This document shows, in pieces, positions 9,182-18,100 of a stretch of DNA of 64,000 nucleotides (its first letter is position 1; every line of letters begins with the position of its first letter). The DNA lies in contig NZ_CANKYM010000004.1 of the NCBI RefSeq assembly GCF_947488185.1, positions 372,001 through 436,000 of the forward strand, written 5' to 3'. The DNA comes from an uncultured Roseobacter sp. (GTDB lineage Bacteria; Pseudomonadota; Alphaproteobacteria; Rhodobacterales; Rhodobacteraceae). The position numbers and the translations under genes are program-made. A model generated the notes under the pieces. That model had not been told where the DNA came from. It was given only the letters and a program-made list of their open reading frames with translations, and ran no database searches.

Positions 9182-10546
9182 ATGGCTGGCACTCTGAGCT
9201 TTGACGAACTGAAATCGCAGGTGGCGGAGGGTGAGATCGACACGGTTCTCGTCGCCTTCGTGGACATGCAGGGGCGGCTGATGGGCAAACGCTTCCACGC
9301 CGCGAACTTCGTCGAGCATTCGCACGCCGAGACCCATTGCTGCAATTACCTGCTCGCCACCGATCTGGAGATGGCAACGCCCGATGGCTATGCCAGCACA
9401 TCCTGGCAGGCGGGCTATGGCGACTATGTGATGCAGCCCGATTTGGGTACGATCCGGCCGGTGCCGTGGCTGGAGGGTACGGCGCTGGTGCTCTGCGATA
9501 TCCTCGATCACCATACCCACGCGCCTGTGCCGCACGATCCGCGCGCGGTTCTGAAACGCCAGGTGGCGCGGCTGGAAGAAATGGGCTTTACAGCGATGAT
9601 GGCGACGGAGCTGGAGTTCTTCCTTTTTGAGAAGAGCTACGACGAGATCCGCAAAGGCGGTTTTCGCGATCTGGCGCCAATCAGCGGCTACAATGAAGAT
9701 TACCACATCCTGCAGACCACCAAGGAAGAGGGTGTCATGCGGCCCCTGCGCAACCACCTCTATGCGGCGGGCGTCCCGGTGGAAAACACCAAGGGTGAAG
9801 CGGAAACCGGGCAGGAAGAACTGAACATCCGCTATGCAGCAGCCTTGGAATGCGCCGATCACCACACGATTGCCAAGCACGCGGTCAAGGAGATCGCGTG
9901 GCAGCAAGGCCATGCGGCCAGCTTCCTGCCCAAGTGGGCCGCCGACAAGGTCGGCAGTTCCAGCCATGTGCATCAATCGCTTTGGACGGACGGCGCGCCG
10001 CTGTTCTACGAAGAAGGGGCCGAGATGAGCATGTCCGACCTCATGCGCCATTACATGGCCGGGCTGATTGCCTATGCGCCGGACTACACGTTTTTCCTCG
10101 CACCCTATGTGAACAGCTACAAGCGCTTCGCCAAGGGGACCTTTGCGCCGACCAAAACCGTTTGGTCGGTGGACAATCGCACCGCCGGGTTCCGGCTCTG
10201 CGGTGAGGGCACGAAGGGTCTGCGCGTGGAATGCCGGATCGGCGGATCGGACCTGAACCCCTATCTTGCGCAGGCAGCCATGCTGGCCGCTGGCATCAAG
10301 GGGATCGAGGACAAGATGACGCTTGCTCCGCCGACCAAGGGTGACGTTTACGAAGACGCAAAAGCCGCCGATATCCCACAGACATTGCGGGCGGCGACCG
10401 AAACGTTGCGCGGTTCAGGGATGTTGCGCGCGGCTATGGGCGACGACGTGATCGACCACTACACGCGCTGCGCCGAATGGGAGCAGGAAGAATTTGACCG
10501 CGCCGTGACCGATTGGGAAATCGCGCGCGGCTTCGAGAGGGCCTGA
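9182..10546 (+). CDS. Glutamine synthetase family ligase (probable gamma-glutamyl-amine ligase)
   Basis: A 454-residue GS-fold enzyme. Metal and glutamate ligands are recognisable: ELE at residues 143-145, the GEAETGQEELNI segment (205-216), SSSHVHQSLW with His 262/264, NSYKRF, and the ATP/glutamate region DNRTAGFR and RIGGSDLNPYLA. No GlnA-type adenylylation tyrosine motif is visible near the C-terminus. This fits the PuuA/IpuC/GlnA4-like branch, which joins glutamate to an organic amine using ATP. It sits between a TRAP importer and two alcohol/aldehyde oxidising enzymes, so it may gamma-glutamylate the imported amine. The exact amine is unknown. Confidence 0.88.
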   Translation: MAGTLSFDELKSQVAEGEIDTVLVAFVDMQGRLMGKRFHAANFVEHSHAETHCCNYLLATDLEMATPDGYASTSWQAGYGDYVMQPDLGTIRPVPWLEGTALVLCDILDHHTHAPVPHDPRAVLKRQVARLEEMGFTAMMATELEFFLFEKSYDEIRKGGFRDLAPISGYNEDYHILQTTKEEGVMRPLRNHLYAAGVPVENTKGEAETGQEELNIRYAAALECADHHTIAKHAVKEIAWQQGHAASFLPKWAADKVGSSSHVHQSLWTDGAPLFYEEGAEMSMSDLMRHYMAGLIAYAPDYTFFLAPYVNSYKRFAKGTFAPTKTVWSVDNRTAGFRLCGEGTKGLRVECRIGGSDLNPYLAQAAMLAAGIKGIEDKMTLAPPTKGDVYEDAKAADIPQTLRAATETLRGSGMLRAAMGDDVIDHYTRCAEWEQEEFDRAVTDWEIARGFERA

Positions 10547-10549
10547 GCC

Positions 10550-11923
10550 ATGACCATCACCTGTATCTCCCCGATTGACGGCTCCATTTACGCCACGCGA
10601 CCCGTGCTGAACGAATTTGAGGCCGCCGAAGCCGTGGCCAGGGGCAAGGCCGCGCAGGCTGATTGGGCCGCGCGGCCTTTGCGGGAACGGATCGATCTCG
10701 TCTTGAAAGGCGTGGCCCACGTCGGCGCGATGAATGACGAGATCGTGCCGGAACTGGCCTGGCAGATGGGACGCCCTGTGCGCTACGGCGGTGAGTTCGG
10801 CGGATTTGACGAGCGTGCGCGGCACATGGCTGGCATTGCCGAGGAAGCGCTGGCCGAGATTGCGCTGGAGGACAGCGACAGCTTTCGCCGCATGATCAAA
10901 CGTGTGCCCCACGGGCTGGTGCTGGTCGTGGCCCCCTGGAACTACCCTTACATGACTGCGATCAACACGGTGGCCCCGGCGCTCATTGCGGGCAATGCGG
11001 TGATGTTGAAACACGCCAGTCAGACACCGCTGGTGGGCGAGCGCATGGCACGGGCGTTCCACGCCGCGGGTATCCCGGAGGATGTGTTTCAGAATGTATT
11101 CCTGGATCACAGGACTACCTCGGCGCTGATTGCCGACCGGGCTTTTGGGTTTGTGAATTTTACCGGATCGGTCGGTGGCGGCAAGGCGATGGAGGCTGCG
11201 GCCTCGGGTGCCTTCACCGGTCTCGGGCTGGAATTGGGCGGCAAGGACCCGGGCTATGTGATGGAGGACGCCGATCTCGAGGCGGCCGCCGAGACACTGA
11301 TCGACGGGGCGATGTTCAACTCCGGCCAGTGCTGCTGTGGAATTGAGCGCATTTATGTGGCTGAAGCGTTTTTCTCTCAGTTTGTGGATAAAGCCGTCTC
11401 AATTGTCGAAAACTACAAGCTCGGCAATCCGCTGGACCACGAAACAACGCTCGGACCCATGGCGCAGGTACGTTTTGCCGATGAGGTGCGGGTGCAGACT
11501 GAGGAAGCGTTAGCAGCGGGGGCCAAAGCTCTGATCGATAAGAGTCTTTTCCCGGAAGATGGTGGCGCCTATCTCATGCCGCAGATCCTGGTGGAGGTGG
11601 ATCATTCCATGCGCGTGATGCGCGATGAGAGCTTTGGCCCGGTTGTGGGTATCATGCCGGTCAAGGACGACGCCGAGGCGGTCCGGTTGATGAATGACAG
11701 CGCCTACGGGCTGACGGCATCGCTCTGGACGCCGGACATCGGTCGCGCCGAGGCGATCGGCGATGCAATTGAGACCGGCACCGTTTTCATGAACCGCGCC
11801 GATTACCTCGATCCGGGCTTGTGCTGGACCGGGTGCAAGGATACCGGACGGGGCGGTGGGCTGTCGGTCATTGGCTATCACAATCTGACACGCCCCAAAT
11901 CATACCACCTCAAGAAGGCCTGA
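10550..11923 (+). CDS. NAD(P)-dependent aldehyde dehydrogenase
   Basis: A 457-residue ALDH superfamily enzyme. Key features are VVAPWNYPY (cofactor/oxyanion Asn, near residue 131), the nucleotide loop FVNFTGSVGGG, general base Glu 228 in LELGGKDP, and the nucleophile Cys in NSGQCCCG (Cys 262 by position in GQxC). The run of three cysteines is unusual. The short N-terminus and the C-terminal segment resemble succinate-semialdehyde/gamma-glutamyl-aminoaldehyde-type enzymes. It starts 4 nt after the ligase gene and would oxidise the aldehyde produced by the next gene's alcohol dehydrogenase. Confidence 0.9.
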   Translation: MTITCISPIDGSIYATRPVLNEFEAAEAVARGKAAQADWAARPLRERIDLVLKGVAHVGAMNDEIVPELAWQMGRPVRYGGEFGGFDERARHMAGIAEEALAEIALEDSDSFRRMIKRVPHGLVLVVAPWNYPYMTAINTVAPALIAGNAVMLKHASQTPLVGERMARAFHAAGIPEDVFQNVFLDHRTTSALIADRAFGFVNFTGSVGGGKAMEAAASGAFTGLGLELGGKDPGYVMEDADLEAAAETLIDGAMFNSGQCCCGIERIYVAEAFFSQFVDKAVSIVENYKLGNPLDHETTLGPMAQVRFADEVRVQTEEALAAGAKALIDKSLFPEDGGAYLMPQILVEVDHSMRVMRDESFGPVVGIMPVKDDAEAVRLMNDSAYGLTASLWTPDIGRAEAIGDAIETGTVFMNRADYLDPGLCWTGCKDTGRGGGLSVIGYHNLTRPKSYHLKKA

Positions 11924-11927
11924 TCCG

Positions 11928-13073
11928 ATGACGTTGACTGCAAACTGGTCCTACCCCACCGCGATCCGTTTTGGTGCGGGGCGCATTTCCGAGATTGCCG
12001 AAGCCTGTGCGGCCGCCGGGATCACCAAGCCGCTGCTGGTCACCGACAAGGGACTGGCGGACATGCCGATCACCCAGAACACGCTCGAACTGCTGACGAC
12101 CGCTGGCTTGGGCCGCGCGATGTTCTCGGATGTAGACCCGAACCCGACCGAGAAGAATGCCGAAGAAGGCGTGCGCGTGTTCCGCGATGGCGGGCATGAT
12201 GGCGTTGTGGCCTTCGGCGGTGGCTCGGGGCTCGACCTGGGTAAGGTGATTGCCTTCATGGCCGGTCAGACGCGACCCCTGTGGGATTTCGAGGATATTG
12301 GCGATTGGTGGACGCGTGCTGATGCAGAGGCGATTGCGCCCATCGTGGCGGTGCCGACAACTGCGGGAACGGGCTCGGAAGTGGGGCGGGCCAGCGTCAT
12401 CACCAATTCAGACACCCATGAGAAGAAAATCATCTTTCATCCGAAAATCCTGCCCTCGGTTGTAATCTGCGATCCTGAGCTGACGGTGGGCATGCCATCC
12501 GCAATCACGGCGGGGACGGGCATGGACGCCTTTGCCCACTGCCTGGAGGCCTATTGCTCGCCGCATTATCATCCGATGAGCCAGGGCATGGCGCTGGAGG
12601 GCATGCGGCTGGTCAAGGACAACCTGCTGACGGCCTATGAGGACGGCACCAACCTGACGGCGCGGGCGCATATGATGTCCGCTGCGGCCATGGGCGCGAC
12701 GGCGTTCCAGAAAGGTCTTGGTGCGATCCACGCCCTGTCGCATCCGATTGGGGCGGTGCATCATACGCATCACGGGACCACCAACGCAGTGGTCATGCAG
12801 CAAGTGCTGATGTTCAACCGTCCGAAAGTGCGCAAACATCTGGCACGGGCGGCCAATTACCTCAGCATCTCGGGCGGGTTTGACGGCTTCCATCGCTTTG
12901 TGGGTGACTTGAACACAAAGTTGAATATTCCAAAGAATCTGACGGAACTTGGTGTAAAAGACCCGAATGTCGACGCGCTTGTGGCATCTGCCTTGCAGGA
13001 TCCCAGTGTCGGCGGAAACCCGGTGAAGATGACCGTGAAAAACACCAAAGACCTGTTGGAGGCGTGTCTCTGA
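11928..13073 (+). CDS. Iron-containing alcohol dehydrogenase
   Basis: A 381-residue group III (FucO/AdhB-like) NAD-dependent alcohol dehydrogenase. GGGSGLDLGKV is the dinucleotide-binding loop, and PTTAGTGSEV the conserved substrate-side motif. The metal ligands expected for the family are present: Asp 200, His 204, His 268 and His 282 (the last two 14 residues apart, as in FucO). It is the last gene of the operon. With the aldehyde dehydrogenase it could turn a hydroxyl group of a glutamylated amino alcohol into a carboxylate. It converges on the TauE-like gene with a 3-nt gap. Confidence 0.92.
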   Translation: MTLTANWSYPTAIRFGAGRISEIAEACAAAGITKPLLVTDKGLADMPITQNTLELLTTAGLGRAMFSDVDPNPTEKNAEEGVRVFRDGGHDGVVAFGGGSGLDLGKVIAFMAGQTRPLWDFEDIGDWWTRADAEAIAPIVAVPTTAGTGSEVGRASVITNSDTHEKKIIFHPKILPSVVICDPELTVGMPSAITAGTGMDAFAHCLEAYCSPHYHPMSQGMALEGMRLVKDNLLTAYEDGTNLTARAHMMSAAAMGATAFQKGLGAIHALSHPIGAVHHTHHGTTNAVVMQQVLMFNRPKVRKHLARAANYLSISGGFDGFHRFVGDLNTKLNIPKNLTELGVKDPNVDALVASALQDPSVGGNPVKMTVKNTKDLLEACL

Positions 13074-13076
13074 CCC

Positions 13077-13883
13077 TCAGCCGTACCAGATGGCGCGGCG
13101 GATCAGGTTCAGCCCCATGAATACAAAAACGATCAGGAGAGCGTTGCGAAATTCGATGCCCGAAAGGCGTTTGCGAAAGACCTCGCCGATGCTGAACCCG
13201 AATAGCGTGGGGATCAGCATCGCTGCGGACACCCCGGCAAGCGGGCCGGTCATGAAGCCCAACTGGATATAGGCAAAGCAAAGCGGCAGGCTGCCTACAA
13301 AAATCAGAAAACCGGTGGCCCGCACGAATTCGTCTTTGTCCACTTGCTTGGTGGCCAGGTACATCGCCAGCGGTGCGCCCCATCCTGCGGTCATGCCACC
13401 GACGACACCGGCCAGCAGCCCGAACCCGACCTGCGCTGCCCGGTCAAAGCGCGCAGGCAGGGGCGGCACCAACCCGCGCCAGGATACGGCGACAAAAAAC
13501 AGGATGACCAGACCCAGAATGGCCAGCAGCGCTCGGTCGCCGGTTTCTTGCGTGGCAAAGGCCGTCGCGGTTACGCCCGCCAGCAGCACGACGGCAAAGA
13601 CCGCATAGCGGCGCATGGTGCGCGCCAGTTCCCCGGCGCGATAGACCTGCCAGGCGTTTGACCCGATCATCGGAAACAGGACAAGCGCAATGGCCGTGCG
13701 CGGATCCAGCAGCAGCGTCATTAGGGCAATGGCTGCAGTAGGCATGCCGATCCCGGCCAACCCCTTGACGGCTCCAGCAAAAAGAAAGGCGGCGCTCGCT
13801 ACAAAGAGGGTCGTGATGTAGTCCAAAGGGGCTGGTCCTGCTGTGGCATCGGGGGCGCCCGCACAGGTCACTTGAAACGTCAC
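13077..13883 (-). CDS. TauE/SafE-family sulfite/anion exporter-like membrane protein
   Basis: A protein of up to 268 residues with about eight hydrophobic segments and the TauE-type repeats FAGAVKGLAGIGMPTAA and LAGVVGGMTAGWGAP, which recur in the two halves. The family exports sulfite, sulfoacetate or other organosulfur anions, or is of unknown substrate. GTG 13883 gives the full frame. A TTG at 13826 with AGGACC upstream would start at LDYITTLF, directly before the first membrane segment, and may be the true start. It is divergent from a rhodanese gene, which suggests a sulfur-related role. Confidence 0.82.
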   Translation of the reverse strand: MTFQVTCAGAPDATAGPAPLDYITTLFVASAAFLFAGAVKGLAGIGMPTAAIALMTLLLDPRTAIALVLFPMIGSNAWQVYRAGELARTMRRYAVFAVVLLAGVTATAFATQETGDRALLAILGLVILFFVAVSWRGLVPPLPARFDRAAQVGFGLLAGVVGGMTAGWGAPLAMYLATKQVDKDEFVRATGFLIFVGSLPLCFAYIQLGFMTGPLAGVSAAMLIPTLFGFSIGEVFRKRLSGIEFRNALLIVFVFMGLNLIRRAIWYG

Positions 13884-13974
13884 CGGGTGTCAATTGTGCC
13901 TTTGCCGCGTTGTCGCCCGCCCGTCGCTGTGACAGGCTGCCTGTGACATCCCACCGTCATGAAGGAGCCGACCC

Positions 13975-14376
13975 ATGTCCCCACTGAAGACCAGCTCTGC
14001 GCAAATGGTCGCAGACGCCCGTGCCCGCATTGAAGAGATCGAGACCAAGGACCTGATCGCAATGGTGGATGATCCGGATGTCGTTATCGTCGATATCCGC
14101 GACGTGCGCGAGCGGCAGCGCAGCGGGTTCATCCCGGGCAGCTTTCACGCTCCGCGCGGCATGATCGAGTTCTGGGTGGATCCCCAAAGCCCTTATTTCA
14201 AAGAGATATTCGGGCAGGATAAGAAATTTATCTTTCACTGCGCGTCGGGTTGGCGGTCTGCGCTCACCACGGCGACGCTCCAGGATATGGGGTTCGAGGC
14301 ATCGCACTTGAAAGAGGGATTTTCCACCTGGGCGGAGCAGGGCGGCCCGGTCGAGAAAGAGTCCCCCAAGGATTAA
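13975..14376 (+). CDS. Rhodanese-like sulfurtransferase
   Basis: A single-domain rhodanese of 133 residues. The catalytic loop is HCASGWRS, with the sulfur-carrying Cys, and the domain also has VIVDIRDVRER and GHxxPGS-like GFIPGSFHAPRG. It moves sulfane sulfur from thiosulfate or persulfides to an acceptor. AAGGAG precedes ATG 13975. It is divergent from the TauE-like exporter; the pair could deal with reduced sulfur and sulfite together, but no substrate can be shown. Confidence 0.88.
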   Translation: MSPLKTSSAQMVADARARIEEIETKDLIAMVDDPDVVIVDIRDVRERQRSGFIPGSFHAPRGMIEFWVDPQSPYFKEIFGQDKKFIFHCASGWRSALTTATLQDMGFEASHLKEGFSTWAEQGGPVEKESPKD

Positions 14377-14506
14377 ACGGCTTGCAGACCTCTGACCTGC
14401 CCCACGCCCAGCTGCGCGTTTCGTCGCACAGCCCCTGAAATTCAGCCTTCAGAAACTACCTGTGTCCCATCAGAGGCAATTCTGACGATAAAAAGAGGTC
14501 ATTCCT

Positions 14507-15895
14507 GTGGACACGCTGCTTTTGTCCCGTATCCAGTTCGGGGCCAACATTTCGTTTCATATCCTGTTCCCGACGATCACCATCGCTCTGGGCTGGATGC
14601 TGCTGTTCTTCAAACTGCGCTTTAGCGTGACGGGAGAGCGGAAGTGGATGGACGCCTACATGTTCTGGGTGAAGATCTTTGCCCTGTCCTTTGCGATGGG
14701 CGTCGTATCCGGCATCACCATGTCCTTTCAGTTCGGCACCAATTGGCCCGGGTTCATGGAAACCGTGGGCAATGTCGCGGGACCGCTGTTGGCCTATGAG
14801 GTCATCACGGCCTTCTTCCTCGAAGCGGTATTTTTGGGCATCATGCTCTTTGGTGCCTCGCGGGTGAAGCCTTGGGTGCATACGCTGGCGACCTTTCTTG
14901 TGGCTTTCGGCACTACGATGTCGGCCTTCTGGATCATCGTGCTGAACTCCTGGATGCACACGCCGCAGGGTTATGAGCTGCGCGATGGTGTGGTCTTTGC
15001 CACCGACTGGTGGGCCATCGTCTTCAACCCGTCGATGCCTTACCGCCTGATACATATGCTGCTGGCATCCGGTCTCACCGTGGCCTTCCTGATCGCCGGT
15101 ATCTCCGCGCTGAGGCTGCTCTGGGGTGACCGGGCCGAGAGTGTGAAGACGACTCTGCGCGTGGGCATCATCGCGGCGGCGGGCCTGATCCCGCTGCAAA
15201 TCCTGGCAGGCGATTTCCATGGTTTGAACACATTGGAGCATCAGCCCGCAAAAGTGGCCGCTATGGAAGGTAACTGGGAGACCGGTCCGAACATCCCGCT
15301 GGTGCTCTTTGCCCTTCCGGATGAAGAGGCCCGTGAGAACCGCTTTGAAATTGGCATCCCGAATGGCGCGTCCCTGATCCTGAAACATAAAGCAGATGGT
15401 GTGGTGCCGGGCCTCAACGACTTCGTCGCGGAGGATGGCACACCATTGCACCCGCGCGTGGCGCCGGTGTTCTTCAGCTTCCGCATCATGGTCGCCACCG
15501 GTATGGCGATGCTCGCGCTCTCCTGGGCGGGCCTTTATCTGCTGCGCCGCTACGGGGCGGGCGCGATGCCGGACGTGCCGCTCTATGCTTTTGCCGCGAT
15601 GAGTTTCAGCGGCTGGATCGCCACGCTGGCGGGCTGGTACACCACCGAAATTGGCCGTCAGCCCTGGCTGGTACAGGGTGTGTTGAGCACAAAGGACGCG
15701 GTTAGCGACGTGCCCTCCGGCATGGTGTTGAGCACGTTGATTGGCTACCTGGTGATCTACGCGGTGCTGATCGTGGCCTACATCGGTGTGATCACCTATC
15801 TGGCGCGCAAGGCCTCGCGCGGGGAGTCGTTGTCTTCCCGTGTCTATCCACGCAGCGGCGAGGCTGAAGTCGCTGCCCTGCACGCGGGAGAATAG
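14507..15895 (+). CDS. cydA: Cytochrome bd-type quinol oxidase subunit I (CydA/CioA)
   Basis: A 462-residue, heme-binding subunit of the terminal oxidase that oxidises quinol and reduces oxygen to water. The conserved His at residue 18 (SFHILFP), the GRQPW motif (EIGRQPWLVQ) and the MxxSFQFGTNW region are clear. The periplasmic Q-loop is short, as in the cyanide-insensitive CioA group rather than E. coli CydA (about 520 residues). GTG start at 14507 follows AAAAGAGG. The 130 nt upstream hold no gene. The two oxidase genes are 2 nt apart; no CydX-like small subunit follows. Confidence 0.95.
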   Translation: MDTLLLSRIQFGANISFHILFPTITIALGWMLLFFKLRFSVTGERKWMDAYMFWVKIFALSFAMGVVSGITMSFQFGTNWPGFMETVGNVAGPLLAYEVITAFFLEAVFLGIMLFGASRVKPWVHTLATFLVAFGTTMSAFWIIVLNSWMHTPQGYELRDGVVFATDWWAIVFNPSMPYRLIHMLLASGLTVAFLIAGISALRLLWGDRAESVKTTLRVGIIAAAGLIPLQILAGDFHGLNTLEHQPAKVAAMEGNWETGPNIPLVLFALPDEEARENRFEIGIPNGASLILKHKADGVVPGLNDFVAEDGTPLHPRVAPVFFSFRIMVATGMAMLALSWAGLYLLRRYGAGAMPDVPLYAFAAMSFSGWIATLAGWYTTEIGRQPWLVQGVLSTKDAVSDVPSGMVLSTLIGYLVIYAVLIVAYIGVITYLARKASRGESLSSRVYPRSGEAEVAALHAGE

Positions 15896-15897
15896 CG

Positions 15898-16908
15898 ATG
15901 ACCTATTTCGGAGACTCCGCCATCTGGCTGCCATGGACTTTCGCGGCGCTGATGGGGCTGTCCATCCTGATCTACGTGATCCTGGATGGGTTCGACCTCG
16001 GTGTCGGCCTGCTGATGCCCTTGGCGGACGAGCAGGAGAAAGACCGCCTTGTTGCCTCCATCGGGCCTTTCTGGGATGCAAATGAGACATGGCTGGTGCT
16101 GGCCATCGGTCTCTTGCTGGTGGCTTTCCCGCCCGCCCATGGGATCATCCTGACATCGCTCTACCTGCCTGTTTTCATCATGCTTGTCGGGCTGATCCTG
16201 CGCGGCGTCTCCTTTGAATTCCGTGCCAAGGCCCCCCTGTCCCAAAAGAAACGCTGGAACGCGGCGTTTTTTATCGGGTCCCTGATGGCGTCGATGAGCC
16301 AGGGCTTCATGCTGGGCATGTATGTCATGGGGCTGACCTGGACGCTGAGCCATGTCGCGTTTGCCCTGCTCACCGCGGTCTTCCTAACCGTCGGGTATAG
16401 TTTTATCGGGGCGGCATGGCTGATTGCCAAAACCGAAGGCGCGTTGCAGACCCGCGCCGTTGGCTGGGCCAAGGGCGGCATCTGGGGTCTGATTCTTGGG
16501 ATCGGCGCGATTTCCGTCGCCACGCCTTTTGTCAGCCCGCGCATCTTTGACAAGTGGTTCAGCCTGCCGGAATTCCTGTACCTCTCGCCGATGCCGATCC
16601 TCTCTGGTGCTCTGGTGCTCTACCTCTTCTGGCGTATCCACAAGCTGCCGCAGGTTGGGGACAAGACCGCCTGGAGTCCGTTTGCGGCGGCGATGGCGCT
16701 CTTTGCGCTGGCCTTTGCGGGGATGGCCTATTCGTTCTACCCCTACGTGGTGCCCGAACAGATCACGATCTACGACGCCGCCGCTGCGCCGGAAAGCCTG
16801 TTCATCATCCTGATCGGGACGCTTTTCGTGCTGCCGGCTATTCTGGGCTACACGGCGCTGTCCTACTATATCTTCCGCGGCAAGGCGACGGAGCTGCGGT
16901 ACGACTAG
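15898..16908 (+). CDS. cydB: Cytochrome bd-type quinol oxidase subunit II (CydB/CioB)
   Basis: A 336-residue integral membrane partner of CydA with about eight or nine hydrophobic segments. The characteristic VILDGFDLGVGLL stretch, FWDANETWLVL and ILRGVSFEFR are present. It completes the oxidase heterodimer in the cytoplasmic membrane. It probably serves at low oxygen or under respiratory inhibition by sulfide or cyanide, consistent with the neighbouring rhodanese; that link is inference. Confidence 0.95.
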   Translation: MTYFGDSAIWLPWTFAALMGLSILIYVILDGFDLGVGLLMPLADEQEKDRLVASIGPFWDANETWLVLAIGLLLVAFPPAHGIILTSLYLPVFIMLVGLILRGVSFEFRAKAPLSQKKRWNAAFFIGSLMASMSQGFMLGMYVMGLTWTLSHVAFALLTAVFLTVGYSFIGAAWLIAKTEGALQTRAVGWAKGGIWGLILGIGAISVATPFVSPRIFDKWFSLPEFLYLSPMPILSGALVLYLFWRIHKLPQVGDKTAWSPFAAAMALFALAFAGMAYSFYPYVVPEQITIYDAAAAPESLFIILIGTLFVLPAILGYTALSYYIFRGKATELRYD

Positions 16909-17027
16909 ACCGCGCGCGGCATAGCGGCCTGGACCAGTGCCACCTCTGATGTTCAGCGCCAGGAGATGCTTTTTCTTTTCTGCGCAGGGTCTTAGGATTG
17001 CGCGGAAACGACATTGGATTGAATGGC

Positions 17028-18074
17028 ATGCATACGGAAATATTTGGGCATCTCGACGGTCACGCGGTCGAGGCCGTCATCCTCTCCAATGGCGGTCTGC
17101 AGGCGCGGCTGATCACCTTCGGCGCACGGCTCACGGAGCTGTGGGTGCCTGATCACAAGGGCGATCTGGCCGACGTCGTTCTGGGCTTTGACGATCTTGA
17201 AAGCTATGTCGCGTCGGACGCTTTCTTCGGGGCCACCTGCGGGCAATATGCCAACCGGATTGCAGGTGCCCGGTGCGAGATTGACGGTCAGGACATTCAA
17301 CTCGACGCGAATGAGGGTGCCAACCACCTGCACGGTGGTGTGGCAGGGTTTGATCGCAAGATCTGGCGGATTGCGGCGCTCGACGATACCAGCGTGACCT
17401 TTTCGGCTACGTCTGAGGAGGGCGAGATGGGCTTTCCGGGATGCTCCAATCTGACAAGTCGCTATCACCTGACCCCGGAGGGCGCGCTCGAGATCGAGAT
17501 GACGGCGGATACCGACAGAACCACGCTGGTCAACATGGTGCATCACTCGTATTTCAACCTCTCGGGTCAAGGCACGGGGCCGGTTTTGGACCATGAGTTG
17601 CAGATTGACGCCGGGTTTTACACGCCGGTGGACGATGCTCTGCTGGCCACGGGCGAAATTCTATCCGTTGCGGATACGCCGTTTGATTTTCGTGTGGGCA
17701 AGCGCATTGGGCAGGATATCTCGGCGCTTTGTCCGTCTTCCGAAGGCGGTGGGTATGACCACAACTGGTGTCTGGCGACGCCACGCGACCCGGTAACGGC
17801 CAGCGCCACAGTGCACGATCCAGCCTCCGGACGCAGCCTGCAGATCCGCACGACCGAGCCCGGACTGCAGGTCTACACCGGAGGATACCTGCATGAGCGG
17901 ATGTCCGGCAAAAACGGAACGTCGCTGTGCAAATTCGCGGGCATCGCCCTGGAAACGCAGAAGTTTCCCGGCTCTCCTACCTTTGCGCATTTTCCGGATT
18001 GCCTGCTGCGCCCGGGCGAGACCTATCGCCACAAGATGCGGTTCCAGTTCGCAGCTGACGCGCCGTCGCGCTGA
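17028..18074 (+). CDS. galM: Aldose 1-epimerase
   Basis: A 348-residue mutarotase that interconverts alpha and beta anomers of hexoses. Family motifs: FGATCGQYANRIAGAR (Arg contacts sugar), ANHLHGGVAGFDRKIW (catalytic His), VHHSYFNLSGQG (second His), and LETQKFPGSP with the Glu-containing segment. ATG 17028 matches the usual MHTEIFG-type start; a TTG at 16998 would add ten unconserved residues. No sugar genes are near, so it seems to be a stand-alone housekeeping gene. Confidence 0.92.
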   Translation: MHTEIFGHLDGHAVEAVILSNGGLQARLITFGARLTELWVPDHKGDLADVVLGFDDLESYVASDAFFGATCGQYANRIAGARCEIDGQDIQLDANEGANHLHGGVAGFDRKIWRIAALDDTSVTFSATSEEGEMGFPGCSNLTSRYHLTPEGALEIEMTADTDRTTLVNMVHHSYFNLSGQGTGPVLDHELQIDAGFYTPVDDALLATGEILSVADTPFDFRVGKRIGQDISALCPSSEGGGYDHNWCLATPRDPVTASATVHDPASGRSLQIRTTEPGLQVYTGGYLHERMSGKNGTSLCKFAGIALETQKFPGSPTFAHFPDCLLRPGETYRHKMRFQFAADAPSR

Positions 18075-18100
18075 GCGGCAACAGCGACGCGCGCGCGCCG

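Noticed and set aside
8858-10051. 397-codon minus-strand frame antisense to dctP and the GS-like ligase
   Set aside because: It crosses two well-supported genes and an intergenic hairpin and encodes nothing recognisable.
14456-16090. 544-codon minus-strand frame antisense to cydA
   Set aside because: It is the shadow of a GC-rich coding strand. The plus-strand CydA has unmistakable motifs and the antisense product is low-complexity with repeated charged His/Gln/Arg runs.
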